From Lunularia cruciata (lineage: Eukaryota > Streptophyta > Marchantiopsida > Lunulariales > Lunulariaceae), in contig OX419757.1 in NCBI GenBank assembly GCA_948567375.1, forward strand, positions 58,838,001 to 58,902,000: 64,000 bases of DNA, written 5' to 3'. This document shows, one piece after another, positions 11,511 through 24,898 of the stretch. Positions within the stretch are counted from its first letter, which is position 1, and every line of letters begins with the position of its first letter. Both the position numbers and the translations under genes were made by a program. The notes below the pieces were generated by a model. It was not told the DNA's origin. It was given only the letters and a program-made list of their open reading frames with translations, and made no database searches.

Positions 11511-12089
11511 TGAGCTTGCTCCACCTAAAGTTGTGATTGTGAATTTGCCACTCCATCTTATTGGCTTGAAGCAAAGAGAATTTATCTTTGTCCATCTTGA
11601 AGATTTGTAGCTTCAAAATAATGTTTGCAATGAAATACAAAATTCTCCATGCACATGGAAGATTCTTATTTTCAAATACTTTTGGTTTCAGAATTGAATT
11701 CACTCTTTTCCTTCTCAAAATGCTAGTCTTTCCACATGCTTTTCTTGTTGATGATCTCTCTCTTCCAACACTCAAGTCAGGTGTTGAATTTGTTATTGCA
11801 TAGCAATGATAGCTTTTGGTATCATCGCCATGATTACTACTCTATCAAACTACTTATTTACAATTATCATAAATATATAGCTGCTAACATATCCACCACT
11901 CCTTGTGAGTTACAATTGGAAGTATCCATGGTTGATCAAACAAAGTAATTACATTCAAAAAAATTCTGCCTAAAGCATGAAATGATGAATTACATAAAAT
12001 GATGCTTTGGTAGTACATAAACAAAAAAAATCCCAATCATTTGGGAGAAATGGATTTGGTAGTCCATAGATCCCATCCATCCTATTCAT

Positions 12090-12102
12090 GCCTTGATACC
12101 AA
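12090..12102 (-). promoter_or_regulatory. Primer-binding site of G1
   Basis: On the minus strand the LTR ends TTTTACA and is followed directly by TTGGTATCAAGGC, close to the initiator-Met tRNA complement used by many plant LTR elements (TGGTATCAGAGC). Its position immediately inside the LTR fixes the element's orientation. The matching site in the second copy (about 46537-46549) has decayed. Confidence 0.7.
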
Positions 12103-12549
12103 TGTAAAAGACCAAGGAGAGGAATAAGAGAATGGAAGATAGGAGTGGAGTATTACATTGGGACTCTCAAGTGAGGAAAACTCCAAATGCATAGCTTGAG
12201 TGTGGCTTGGGTATTTATAGGTAACTTGGGTATAAGACTCCCAAGGAGCTTCCAAGGAAAGTTCCTTCTAGGAGTCACCTTACTTGGAGTGCAAGCTAAG
12301 CTTATTGTTTAATTATCATACAAGCTAAGCTAGCCATCAATTTGGCATACAAGTTACTTTACCTTTGGAAAGTTCCTAGAAGCTTCTTACCAAGAAGCTT
12401 CATGAGTGCTTCTAGAATATTCTACCCACAAGATTTCTTGATGCTTCTAGCATATTTTTAAGCTAGTTCTACTTCCTTTTTCTATATTTAGCTTAGACTA
12501 CTAACTCATTAGCTTCTACTTACTTGTTTGCTAACTCTATATTATTACA
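12103..12549 (-). mobile_element. LTR of G1 (5' LTR)
   Basis: 447 bp, beginning TGTAATAATATAG on the minus strand and ending GGTCTTTTACA, with TGTAA...TTACA inverted ends. It abuts the primer-binding site. The homologous LTR of the second copy is about 46550-46923, shorter by internal gaps. It would carry the element's promoter and polyadenylation signals, which I cannot place exactly. Confidence 0.75.
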
Positions 12550-12583
12550 CCATGTAGCCATACCAACCAAGAAGTAGGCAAAG

Positions 12584-14000
12584 ATGAACCCTCCAATCAT
12601 TAAAGTGACCTCCCATACAAAAGAAGATGAAGAATTTGGTTTGGAGGAAGAGATTGAAGAAGAATAAGAAGGGTCTTTCACTTTGCAATCTAACGAGGAA
12701 GACTGCAAAGAAAAAAAATAGTTTGATGATGCTTGGTCTACCTCCAAACTTCTAATGCCATAAGAACATGAAGAAGCAGGATTTGATGGTGATAAGATGG
12801 ATGAAATGCATGAGGAGGTCACCAGACTTAAGCCCAAACCTCTCAATCCCACTTCTCAATCCCTATGTTTGAAAAAAAAGGATAAGCACTCAGAGGAAGG
12901 AGAGGAAATTTGGCCCAGAGATAAGGATGCGGTTGAACTCAAAGAAGAGATAGGTGTTGAGGCAAAAGAGACTCTAGTGCAGATTGTTGAGGAAGTAGAA
13001 GTCCCAATCTTGCAAGAGAAGGAGGAATGATCATGCCAAACCATTGCCAACCAAGTTTTGGAGGAGATCCAATTCATCATTCATTTGGTGAGAGTGGTTT
13101 TGCAATTGATGAAACTCTTGCTACCACTATACCAACACAAGTGTTCAAAAATCATGGATTATACCACTTTGGTGCAATGCATGCACAAATAAATTTACAC
13201 AAGGAGGCCCAAGAGAGGAAGCTCTAGGAAGAAGTGGCCCAGAGTTGAGATTGTTACAAGGAGGAAGCAAAGAAGATGAACTCCTTGATATATGAAATGT
13301 TCAAATCAACAAAGCAGAAGGCTTGTCTTGCCTCTACTCTGCAAGGTCAAGAGAGGGAATTGTGCAAAACAGAACTAAAGCTCAAACTATGACAATCATC
13401 TGTGAGCTGGAGACAAGGAGGTGCAAAGCCTATACCAAGAGCTGAAAAATCTCAAGGTTAAGAATATAACTTTGGATTTATAGATGCTCAAGTATTGGAA
13501 GGAGGTGGCATCACAATTGGAGGCCTACACAAAGGAGTTGGCTTTGGTCCTAGTGAAGGCAGCAGAATTTGAGAAAAGGCAAAAGATGGCCAAAGAAGAA
13601 TTTTCAAGCAAAGTGCTTGCACATTGAGACAAAGAAGAAGGAGAAACTCCAACAAGTGGAAGAAGTCAATGTGTAGTTTGTAGAAATTCTCCAAGAAGAA
13701 GCCAAAGAGAGTGCTAGAAATTATTAGATTCACATATTCCAATTTTAGGCACAAAAGCTAAAAGGGAGAACCTAAGAGGAAGAAGAAATGGACCAACTTG
13801 CTCTTTTGCTTTGAGGACATGTCGATAAAACACTCAACAAAGTAAAGAACTTGTACATGTTGAAGATTGTTGATTAGAAGAAGTGAATTGAAGAAGTCCT
13901 TAAACAACCCAAGGGTGAAGGATGTTCTTCCCAATAGAATGCAAAGCCAAAGACAACAAGAGTACCAAGAGGAACCATGTATTGGATTAGTTTTTATTTA
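12584..14000 (+). pseudogene. Broken acidic, coiled-coil-like repeat protein
   Basis: Not recognised. From an ATG at 12584 the plus frame runs to 13030 with three in-frame stops, and is very rich in Glu and Lys (77 uninterrupted codons at 12797-13030). After frameshifts, helical segments continue, e.g. SQLEAYTKELALVLVKAAEF at about 13507-13566. The composition suggests a long coiled coil. A similar-looking broken protein lies at 61.6-64 kb, so this may be one multi-copy family, but I did not establish homology. It abuts the G1 LTR and might be internal sequence of another retroelement. Confidence 0.4.
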
Positions 14001-17000
14001 TTTATCTTTTCTAGCAATTGTATATAGACTCTATTAGTTACTTGCAAGAACTCCCAATCCATCTCCTTGAGTGTGGAAGTTCTTTGTGCATTTGTAATTT
14101 AGGAACTTGATTGTAGGCTTTGGTCTAGTGCAACTTTTAGTGAAAATGAAATTTGGTTGAGTTTCTAATAACAAACACTTCAGTATGATAACTCAAGAAG
14201 AACATTCATTACTTGCAATGCATACTTAGAGGAAGAACAAATAGCTTCTCTTGCACTTGAAAAACTCTAATTGGCAGTTAGAGAAGGATAAGATAGAAAT
14301 TAATACCATAATTAGTGGCGGTGAAGTAGTTAGGTTTGACAAGGAACCCACTTAGCCATCTAAGACCCTTTGAGGCAAAGTGGAGTGCCAATAAGAACTT
14401 GTACATAAAGTTTCAGCCCAATAATGAACAAATGCACTTTTCCATACAACTTTGTATCATACCAAAGTCCAGTCTAATCAATATATATTCACCTAGTGTC
14501 CGGCTTTGAATGCCCTTGCTAATGTAGAGGTTTGAATCTTGCTAAAGGATTGCAGTTTTTGAATCCAAGAGGAAGGGTTGGCAATTGGAGTTTGAATGTG
14601 GATGGTCACCCAATGATGGATTTGATGAATCCTAAGTACAATCAATAACATGAAATCAAAACTCATGGACATTTTCTTGCCAATTATGCCCCTTTGGTGG
14701 CATGCCTTTAGGGAAGGTAGAACATGCTATCAATTTTGGAGGCTTTGGGGTGAAGTGAACCATCACCTTTAGGGTAACTTTGGCTACAAATAGATTTGAG
14801 AGTGATTTAGGATATTTTCAGGTTTATGTAGGTGGCATGGTGGGTTCTTCTACCCTCATATTGGGAGTATTTTCTGCTTAAGAGGTTAAATAGCAAATAA
14901 TAAATAAATTGGAACTTGTGATACTCTCCCTCCACTTCTGCCCATTTCCTACCGATATCTTTGTGGGATCAACTTGGTCTTACTATTTACTATTAGTATG
15001 CCAACATTGGGTTGTTACAATAGGATGAGTAGATAAGATTATCAATGAGTTATGGAGGTGTAATTAGAAGATTTCTAGCATTTCACTTAGTTTTTGGATT
15101 TCTTTGTCATGAAGTAAACATTATATAAAGGGCTATGACCCAATGTAATTTGTTTGCTTTTCATAGCCAATGACCTCTATGATCCTTAGTTGTGATTATC
15201 TACATTTTGTGTAATTGATTGCATGTTGGGTTGAGTAATGGTGAGGAACCTCAGATTAGGAACACATATGCTTGAATATAAGGAAAAGTTCATACTTATC
15301 TTAGGTATTTGATTCCTAAGGTTCCAAATGTGCAAGGCAATGTGTTGAATTTAGAGTATTAAGAGTACCAAAGAATCAAAAAGCAAGAAAATAGATTAAT
15401 ATCAAAGACTCCTTTTGGGAAAGGTAGTACATAGTATTCTAAGTGGTTGGTATTAGAGTGACAAGAACTTCAAGGTGAAACTAAGTTGGAACCAACCTTT
15501 GGAGTGACGTGATCTTTGGAGAGAATGACCTTTGTAGTAAAATGAGCTATCACCTTCAAGAATAATTTGGAATAGATTTGTAGTGAAAGTAGTTTTAGTT
15601 TTCACTTTTCCTTAATACATCATAGGGGTGACTAAACTCTTTCAAAAGTAGTTCTGTCCAAGAGGTTAAACATAAAATAATAATAAATTTTCACTTGTGA
15701 GACTTCTCTTCAATTCTCACAATTTTTGACCCTTATTCTCAAGAGAATGAGCTATTACTTACCATTTTGGTTGGTATTGAGTCACCATAGTAATGCAATA
15801 TATAAGATCTTAAAGTATCATATTTTGATTGATACTTTCTGCATATTTTTGTGAAAAACCAGTTTGTTTTATATGTGTAGCAACAATGAGTTTTTTTTTA
15901 ATAAGGCGTGTTTAAGATTGATTGCAAGTTATTGATAATTTTAAATACTCTATTTATAAATATATAGTTCCAAATATTACTAGATATGTAACTTTAAATT
16001 GAAATAGTAACACTCATAGTATTCTATTGTCTTTTCTTTACAAAGATACTCATTATCCAATTTATTAAAGTTACACAAAAAGCACAATTTTCACAACATT
16101 TTACTCAAAATAAAAATAGAACACATATAATAGATTTACACATATAATAGATTTAATCTATTTACAAGAATAACTAATATATTTATCATACATTTAAGCT
16201 ATTACAAGAGAAATTATTTAAACTAATTTTTTTAGTCACATATGCTATATCATCCAATACTTCCTCTTCTCCACATCTAGGTCCTTTTCCTCTAGGGTAT
16301 AGATTGTGAATCTCCAACTTAGCAAATGAATGGCAAAATCCTATATAGAAATGGAAATATAGCTTTTGAAATCATACACACAATATCTCATAACTTATAA
16401 CTTGAGGAATAATTGCTAAAAGTTTCATCTTTCCATTTAAAACCTTGCTATTAATGTAACTTCTATTGCCATCAAAAAGGAGTCTTTTAGCATTCAAGAA
16501 TGTAGGTATTACAATGCTTGCTCCATAGCTCTATCATTTCTCACAAGCTAAATAAAATAAGAATGTTTTCCAATTAATAAAATAGAGGTCTAGAAACCCA
16601 ATGCTTTGCTCTTATAACAATAAATAATACATCAAAGTTATTGATATGGTAAATCTTTACAAGAAAGGAAGTTACCTCTCAATTACTTGCTTTCTCTTAA
16701 CTTTTGTGCTATCATCAAAAAACAAACTACATGCTGGAGAAATCTATTGAGCATTCAGGTCATCATACAATAGGTTGTTTTTGGTCATAGATACTGTCTA
16801 TTCTTGAGTCTAATAGCAAATTATGATAAATTCATGTGGATGATTTACCCAAGATCATCCAACACAAAATTTGTTTTAGCTAGTCTCTATAAAAAGACAA
16901 TGTTAGAATAAAAATAGCTAACATTTTGAATTAAAACTAAACTAATTCAACAAGAACTATTCTTAAAAAAATGTTATATAGATACATTGCCATTTTGGAT

Positions 17001-18660
17001 GTTATTATTATCATCAAGACTAGATTAGACAAAGCATAAGGGTTTTCTTGTCATGATTATTTGATTCAAGATGATTAGATTGACATTGTGCCACTTTATT
17101 ACCCACAATAGATGTAGCATAAATTATATCTGTCTATATAAATATATATTAAGTTTATAATTTGATTTAGGAATATTATATTTTTGGTTATTAGTAAATA
17201 TTGTCCATGAATTTGAAATATTTTGTTCTTCTAAACTTGATCAAAGTCTAAGAAAAACTTGTCTACAATCTATTTTGTGGGTCTTAAGTCTTGAAATAGG
17301 TTAATGGTTCTTCTATGTGGCTAGATAACTTGCAAGAATAAAGAACAAAACTAAGAGTAAAAAGATATTTACAAATATATGATTTAAGCTTCATTTATTT
17401 TTCATATGCTAAAATAAGACTGATGCATTATATGCATAAAACCTTACAAGATTCTATGAAAACAATTTCTTTGATATAGCAATAATCATCCAAAAATTAA
17501 AACTACAATATATAATCCTTAAGTCAATCAAGTTTGACTCATGGAAAGCAGTAATCAGAATTTGTGATGCTTTCCACCATTCTAAATTAAAGTTACACTA
17601 AAGATATTAAAACTTAAAATATACATACACTATAAGTTTTCAATATTTCTCCATAAGAAGTATCAAAGGATTATATTCTACTGTCATTAGTCTATTGAAT
17701 TGATGGATCTTCATTTATAAGTAGATTTTCAAATTCTTTCTAATCACTAAAAAAGTTATCATAGAAAACTTTAGAAGTTCTTAACTAAAAATTTTTAGTT
17801 AGCAAAAAGTCAAAGACTAATAAATTGAACTTGGAAATAGTTAATGTTATTTCCTAAATCTCCTAATATTTCTTCTTAATGAAACTGGTTAGAAATTTTT
17901 AGAAAATATTAACTTGTATCTTGTTTGAAAAATAATTTTCTTGTGAATCAATTCCTTGAGTCTACTTATTGCTTAAGTTCCAATAAAATTAATAAAGTCT
18001 ATTTGCAAGCTAAATTGGCATTTATTGATAATTTTATTTAGCAATCATACAAATGAACCTATTAATTGCTTTTTCTTTAGGCTATGGACTCAATACTTGA
18101 CTTCTTATAGACTTAGACTTTAATGGAATCTTTATATGCTAGAGTAAGGCTCTTTATTACCTCCAAAAGACATAATGTAATCCTGAATAATATCAATAGG
18201 AACTAACTCACAAGGATCAATCTACTTATGAGATTTAGCTACACTTCTTAATGAATAATAAACATTAAATTGAAAATAAGATTAGTTCATAAAGATTGTA
18301 AACAAGCTAAAATAGGAAAATATTGGCCATGTCATTTCTAAGGCTCAATAAGGAATTGAGTCTAGATGGTGTGATCCATTTTCTTATCATATATTCCTTT
18401 AACCTAATGGTTGGTGATGCTAGGGTACCCAAGTTGCATGTAAAGACTTTTCCAAAATGAACTCTAAAAATAAGTTTCTCCTAAGGATCACATTCTCTTC
18501 TTTGCATATTAAAGGGGCTACACAAAGTAGAATCTTCTCCCTCAAGAGGTTTGATGATGTGGTATTGAAGACAGCAACAACTAACCCACTAGTAAGAGAA
18601 TTAAATTGCAAGTCCTAACAAACTACTCTTAACTTCATATATAACTTGTCACTAAATGCT

Positions 18661-18780
18661 CTTGACTACACCTAAAATCCTATGCTTAACTTCACCCACA
18701 AGTTTTCACTGATTACTTATTATCTTGACTTCACCTAAAATCCTATGCTTAACTCACAAGATTTCACTTACTACTTATTA
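18661..18780. repeat. Tandem duplication, ~60-bp unit
   Basis: 18661-18722 and 18724-18780 both run CTTGACT..ACCTAAAATCCTATGCTTAACT and on to ...TTACTTATTA-type ends, with small gaps. Confidence 0.7.
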
Positions 18781-19052
18781 GTCAATATACTCAACTAGAT
18801 CAGAACTCTAACTTTTGAGTAACCAAAGATAATTACAAGATCCAATGCCAAGGTTGTAGAGATTATCTTATGCACTACTAGAAAGGTTAAAGAAATCCAT
18901 GTACTGCATGGCTACTACATAAGATGTTGAGGTAGAGTTAAGGATGAAAATATGGATGAAATAAAGAACCAAGAGGAAACATGTCTTAAGTAGAGTAGTT
19001 CATGAAGTAGTGGAAGATAATGATTCATTGAGAAGAGTGATGTATTATGAGT

Positions 19053-19190
19053 GTAAAATCATTTATAAAAATTCTACCTATGAATATCATATTGTCTTTT
19101 TTAGCAAATTAATTCAAAAAATTAATGAATTAATTTTCTAAAATAGACAATATGACATTCATAAGGTGGAATTTTTATAAATGATTTTAC
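19053..19190. repeat. Foldback (MITE-like) element with ~62-bp arms
   Basis: GTAAAATCATTTATAAAAAT at 19053 is matched by its reverse complement ending at 19190. The arms (19053-19115 and 19129-19190) pair almost throughout, leaving a short AT-rich loop. It carries no coding capacity. The size and structure fit a miniature inverted-repeat element; no clear flanking target duplication was fixed. Confidence 0.7.
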
Positions 19191-21055
19191 AAACTTAAGT
19201 CATTTCTTAAAATATAAATTTAAAAGATAACCTACCAAAATTTTTAATGTGAACCCATGCACCAGTATGAAGCATCTCTTCCACAAATCTAAATTTGTTT
19301 TACTATTGGACGATGACTATACCCAAATAGTTTTATATATCACTTGCTCAAAATGGGAGATCATGTCAAAACATTGTTGTTCATGAATGTTATATTATCA
19401 TTTATGCCTATTCCTTGATGTTGTAACCATATAAATTTACAATAATTACCAAGATATACTTGGTTTGCACGATCAACTCCTTCAAATTTTGCAATCCTTT
19501 TAGTTAAAGATGAATTGGAAATCTTGCTATATTGCAATAATGCCAATCCTTAGTATTTTAACCCCAAATGAGAAAAAGTAGAGGAGAAGAAAGAGGTAAG
19601 GTCTGGATCCACTAGTGGATTGGATGCCCCCATCTCCTTCATTAAAGCTTTTTCTTTGGCTTTAGTCAAAGGTTTATTATTCAACAACTTCTTCTTTATA
19701 TCTTTGTACTTTTATGCAAATTATATATCAATGAGGTACTGAAATGAAATAGAAGAAGGAATTTGAGCATATTCAAATCAAGTAAAGTGATAAAAAGAAC
19801 TTGCTAGCAATTTCTCAAAGGACATGTAATACTTATGAAATTATTTGTGTGCAATGCATGTAGCTTCTTTTCACATTGAAGCATTCAAAATTGTAAAGTA
19901 AGGTTCTCATGACATTGAACCATCAAAATTTTTCTTTACCACTTCATCTACATGTGTTAGCATTTGTAACCTTGAATTGATCCATGGACGTTGCCTTTGT
20001 ATCCTTGGATGTTGCACAATTTAGAACCCAAATTTGCCTAAACTATACACATTGACTTTGAACTTCAAATCTTAAATTCTATATTTATAAACTATGCAAA
20101 CCTTATTTGACACGGGTGATCTTGGTACTTGATGTCACTAGTGATGTGGTTACTTGATGCCACTAATTCTTAGACGATGTCTTCTTGGTTCCTAGTACTT
20201 GCTACCTTGCAACTAACCTTATCCCATATGATGCATATAGAAGGTAGTATACTAATGTGCATTACATTATATATAAAAATGCTCAATATTTATTTATTGT
20301 GTTGAACATTATGTGCGCATAATATAACTTGCTAATTTATGTTGCATTATGCACACAAAATCATGAATTGTGCAACATGTAATTATGCACTATATTATTC
20401 ATGCATAATAATCAGATTATAATTTTTATCCCATCATTATAGTCTATTTTAATGAAAATGATCTAAAACATGTCAATCAACTTCAATCTACCAAATTTTC
20501 CTTTTTTAGATCTCACTCTCATGCACTAAATGAAGAAATCTATCTCACAAATGTCATTTTGTATTGAATGAAAGTCTGAAAGAAAGAAATTGTGATGATC
20601 TATCTTGCAATCTTGCATAAATATCCACTCCTTGATGGCCTACCGGTCTAAATTTGCTATAGAGCCACTTGTATACAATAAAGAAAATTTTTAATCCTTT
20701 GACTTTGGACCCTACAAAAAGAGCATTGTGAAAATTTTTATTTTCTAATTTTCATTAGAGTAATACTTTTCATAGAAAGATTGAAAATGGAGCAATTCAA
20801 GAATAAAATTTTGAGTCAGTTTGATCATTCCTTGTTGATTTATTTATATTTGATCAGATTTGAGGAATTTATTTTATATCCTGTTAATTTTAATGCATAA
20901 AATCACTTTTTAGTTATTATTAAGATATTGATAAAATACAGAGAGAAATAAAGAAGACTTGAAACAATTTTTGCCAATAGATGTCAAGTTAAGAGTAACT
21001 TAAAGAGTAGTAATAAGTTTTGGTATTCAACATAAAATGTTGGTCATCATTTTCC

Positions 21056-21280
21056 AGAGGTTTTAATTAATTAGGATCCATCATGGAATAAATGCAAAGC
21101 CATCAAACTTTGGTCATTATCTAAGGAACTTCAATAAATCTGCAAGTGGTATTTACATGTATAGTTAAAGAGGTTTCAAGTCATTAGCATCCATCTTGGA
21201 ATAAATGCAAAGCAAGTTTGGTCATTATCTAAGTAACTTTAATAAATCTGCCAGCGGTATATTTATAGGTATGGTTAAAA
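21056..21280. repeat. Tandem duplication, ~113-bp unit
   Basis: 21056-21168 and 21169-21280 share AGAGGTTT, ATCC ATC.TGGAATAAATGCAAAG, TTTGGTCATTATCTAA and AATAAATCTGC, in the same order with small gaps. Confidence 0.75.
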
Positions 21281-22990
21281 AATGATTCGACAAAAGATGC
21301 AATTTTAGATTGCGATAAGATTGGATTTCGGATCATACTTTAATAATTTCAAGACAATCCAAATTTTTTTTTTTGATTTAATGTTATGCAAAAAAAGCCA
21401 AAAATGCTTCGGTTGTTAGTTAATTTCTTGAAACGACTCCTACTACTTGAAACTGCTAAAAGAAGTGATAGAAAGAGCTCAAAGAAATGACTCATATGTA
21501 TATTGAATATCATTGGTCTTTAATTTCATACTTAGAAGTAGAAAATAACTAAGATTTTAGGTGACATCATCAAGGATAATTATTCACTTGCAACAGAAAG
21601 GTTTCCACTTACTAGTTATCCACCATACACCTCAATTAGAAGGAAAAATTTATTCAAATAATAGTTTTTTCTTTAAGATACTTTGTTGGAGTAGAGAATG
21701 AGAGGGTGCTTATTCTTAGTGTACTCTCTCCAAACCTGAGTTCTGGATGATTTCATGGATCAAAATTGAATCTTCTTTAGGTTTGTGTGAGGGAATATTT
21801 CAGTATAACTCTAATTATGTTTTGCGTGTATAATGATTTTTTTCTTTCTTACTTGTCGTTTATATGAATTCTTTTTGGAAAATCTAGGTTAAAATATTTC
21901 CTTTTGAAGTAGAAATCTTTGTAATACTCTTAGTATCACTTTCTATATCTTACTTCTATTTTGGAACTCTAATGAAAATCTTTTGTTTATTATTGTGGAT
22001 AGACACAAGCAAAAGCCAAGCGCACTTGCAACATATGCCGCATAAGTGCAGAAATGCAAGGAGGATGTATAGCCAGGCTGGGCCAGAAGGTTTGACTCCT
22101 GTCAAACTTTTTCAAGGACTTGAAACACAACCTATTAGAAAAGTAGAATGAAGTCGATCACCTTCCTTCAGTCAAAATAATATGACTTTTGAAATGCAAA
22201 TTTTTGTCTCGTTTGATACAGATGTTAAGTATAATATCACTTTTATTCTAGGCATGTTACTTTCAAATGTAAAGTAAAAGAATATATTCACTAACTTTAA
22301 TACTTTTGTGGTAGTGAGTGATATGGACTCATTTTGAAGACATTTCACACAGAATTGAATCAAACTATAAATAAACGAAAATTCACAGTTCTATTTTATT
22401 GTATAATACTAATGGTATTCTTACTATAATCTTCACATACTAACGTAATCAGAACTATATTGGTATCGAAAGTAGATCATTACTATCATATTTGATATAA
22501 TATGGATTAGAATATTATTGGAAGTTACTATAGCTCCTTGTGAGTATCGTGGCTAGTAATTCATTACTGTCACTAGAAAAGTAATGTGATTGGTTGTTTT
22601 TGTTATACATAATAAAATAATAAGATAATAGATTTGAATATATAAAAAAATACAGGTCAAAATGTAATCCAAACGTGTATAGAGAATTTGAATTGTGCAG
22701 CAGAATACAGATTTGAGCCATTTAGATTCCAAATTTTAAATCTTTTAACCCAAAAACAGAATTAAGAGTTAGTTCTCAATAACTGTTCTCGTTTGGGTCG
22801 TTATATGCTCAGTTGAAACAATCGGCTATTTCTTACACTGATAACAAATATGGTTATTTCAGAACAAAGTCTCAATGATTAAAAGTAAAAGTATCCATTC
22901 TTTCCACAAAGTGCGATTGAAGAATAGATAATGAACACAATATGATCGCCAAAAAAAACAAAATTTATTCCAAGAGTCCTACACATAATC

Positions 22991-23166
22991 GACTGCACTA
23001 TGCATTATTTATCTAATTAAAAAAAACAATTGCACTTAGCACAAAGTGACAGATGATAATAACATGGTTCAAAAGGACTTCAGACTGCACTATGCATTAT
23101 TTATCTAATTAAAAAAACAATTGCACTTAGCACAAAGTGACAGATGCAATAACATGGTTCAAAAGG
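22991..23166. repeat. Near-perfect tandem duplication, ~86-bp unit
   Basis: 22991-23076 and 23083-23166 are nearly identical from GACTGCACTATGCATTATTT to CATGGTTCAAAAGG. They differ by one A in the A-run and a 2-base gap near GATGATAATAAC, so the event is recent. It sits at the left border of the gene island. Confidence 0.85.
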
Positions 23167-23855
23167 TTCATGGTTATGTGCTATCCAGGGAGTCGAGAAT
23201 CGGTTAGGGCACTTGACTGTCCTCATATCGTGATCTGTGAAAGCTCGTCATGTCTTTCTCTTTCTCTCTCTCTCTGTCGCCCTTCACAGGGCTAGACATA
23301 CGGCCATCGGAGTTTAAAATGCATGGTAGAAGACTCAAGTCTTCAATCGAATCCTACAATTGACTTGGGAGAACGCTCATGAAATTTGTTGTTTGAAACT
23401 CTAGCATTTTCACTCGACACAAGTCTGGACTCGTTGCTCCAGAAGATTACAATCCAGTTTTTCCTACGAAAGTGGTTTCATCATGACCGTTGACTTAAGA
23501 ATGCCTGTCATCATTTTGTCCTCGACGGACCATAAAGCGTGGCATTAAGAAGTCTAGAATTGGACTTGGTAGTTGATTCCATACGCAAAGGGGATATCGA
23601 AATGCTGTAAAGCTTGAGCTGTCTCCAATGAAGCACTCGCTACTGTGTTGCCTTCAGTTCTCTGGGAAAATGAAAGGCTTCCTCATGGCTGCCATGAGAC
23701 CAATGTTCTGCTGGGAAGAAGGGCTCCACCCGCTGCTTTATGCCAGACACAGGGACCAAGTAGCATTTGCATGACTCTAAGGAAAGGATCTTTGACAGAC
23801 TTTTCTGCAAACGTCTTTGATTCGTGAACGCGTATCATGCTGGAGAGGTGCTCAT

Positions 23856-24287
23856 TTACTGCGGAGGGTCGGAAAGTACAGACAGACCACGAAGTGAATT
23901 GAGTACTGCAGTGTCTGGGAAGTTCTTCACCACATGGGTTGGGGGGGACATCAGTGAGACAGAATCTCGATCGTGGTAATTAAGGAGAAGGAAGCAGCAG
24001 TCGAGGAAAGTTTGAGAGTCGTATCTCCCTTTCATAAGACTCCAGACAGCGCGGAAGAGAGAGGAAAACGAAGGCGTTAGCAGACTGACAATGGACTTGT
24101 TTGTCGCTCTGTTCAGCTCGTGGTCACCCATGGTTGCTGGGAATCTTCCGAAGAGGCAATCGAACCTTCCTTTTCGACGACAGGGTAGGATGGAAGCTAC
24201 CGATGGATCCCTAGAACCGCTGGTTTCAGACCTTCCTTTTGCATGCGTGTTCGCCTCTGTCCAGCGGTTGAGGTTCTGTGGATGCAC
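23856..24287 (-). CDS. Unrecognised 143-codon open frame
   Basis: Open from an ATG at 24287 to a stop at 23856-23858. I do not recognise it, and it shows no clear domain, signal peptide or membrane segment. The complementary strand is open over much of the same span (24091-24315), which weakens the case. It could be chance in GC-richer DNA or an exon of a gene not otherwise seen. Confidence 0.15.
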   Translation of the reverse strand: MHPQNLNRWTEANTHAKGRSETSGSRDPSVASILPCRRKGRFDCLFGRFPATMGDHELNRATNKSIVSLLTPSFSSLFRAVWSLMKGRYDSQTFLDCCFLLLNYHDRDSVSLMSPPTHVVKNFPDTAVLNSLRGLSVLSDPPQ

Positions 24288-24409
24288 GCGATGGGCACAT
24301 TACTACGACTACTAGGGCTAGAACTAGCTACTGTAGCTACTGGTATTTGACAAATTACCTTCTCTCGTGTGGTAAGTTTTTGATTCGCGGTTGCTGGTCA
24401 GCGATGATG

Positions 24410-24898
24410 TTACTTCTGAGCAAGCAGCCCGGGGAAATCAGAAACGGATGTGAACTTACTTTGCTCGAGTATCAGCCACTCACTTCCCCTTGTTGAAACC
24501 AGTCTTCCTGTTTTTTTATATTTCTCTGTAGCTTCAACCTCCAAAAGACTTTGGAAATTTGATCTCGATTTCATCTCAAAGCGAGCACTGTATCGTTTAG
24601 TCGCTTCAGCTACTGTCAGTCTTAATTGGAAGATCCAAGGAAATTTGAAGGAGCATTCCCTTCCAGTCTTTCGTATAATTAGCATATCGGTGTCGTAAAC
24701 GCCGGCTAGAGGGAAGCACAGGTCTGCATTGGCGAAGTTAAGCGGAGAATTCCTGCGGGAGTCAAAAGTACCGGCAACTCGGTATGTCGTGTCTGCATTG
24801 AAGTCGCGGCAGGGACGTAGTTCCACGTTTGGTCCCCGGCGCGTCGCAGTTGATAAAACGTATGGCAATGTCCTGGAATGAACGCTGTGTACGGGCAT
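24410..24898 (-). CDS. Unrecognised 162-codon open frame
   Basis: Open from an ATG at 24898 to a stop near 24410. It is mixed-charge, with no long hydrophobic run and no motif I know. The length is notable for this composition but not decisive. It lies upstream, on the same strand, of the 143-codon frame at 23856-24287, which would allow a shared transcript. I assign no function. Confidence 0.22.
   Translation of the reverse strand: MPVHSVHSRTLPYVLSTATRRGPNVELRPCRDFNADTTYRVAGTFDSRRNSPLNFANADLCFPLAGVYDTDMLIIRKTGRECSFKFPWIFQLRLTVAEATKRYSARFEMKSRSNFQSLLEVEATEKYKKTGRLVSTRGSEWLILEQSKFTSVSDFPGLLAQK

Larger units (their letters stand above)
4220..12549 (-). mobile_element. Decayed Ty3/gypsy element G1 with nested insertions
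   Basis: Minus-strand order from the right: LTR (12103-12549), primer-binding site, gag (about 11510-11190), protease (about 10890-10620), RT (about 10035-9690), RNase H (about 9690-9360 and beyond), integrase zinc-binding region (about 8880-8600), integrase core (7820-7506) and integrase C-terminal module (about 4560-4220). The gag-PR-RT-RH-INT order is that of Ty3/gypsy. All frames carry stops and frameshifts. The integrase is split by a solo LTR at 7762-8493 and by repeat R at about 4566-7505. No 3' LTR was found at the left. A second, truncated copy lies at 44.3-46.9 kb in the same orientation. Confidence 0.8.
14001..22960. other. AT-rich non-genic DNA
   Basis: Almost no open frame exceeds 60 codons, and none resembles a known protein. 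It holds a diverged duplicate pair (about 14870-15019 and 15650-15800, both with an 'aagaggttaaa...aaataataaa' core), two tandem duplications, and one foldback element listed separately. A segment at 20.2-20.4 kb is rich in TGCATTA/TAATGCA runs. I see no promoter or RNA gene that I could defend. Confidence 0.5.

Noticed and set aside
20219-20420. TGCATTA/TAATGCA-rich stretch as a possible foldback element
   Set aside because: The repeats are short and irregular with no continuous pairing; low-complexity AT sequence explains them.
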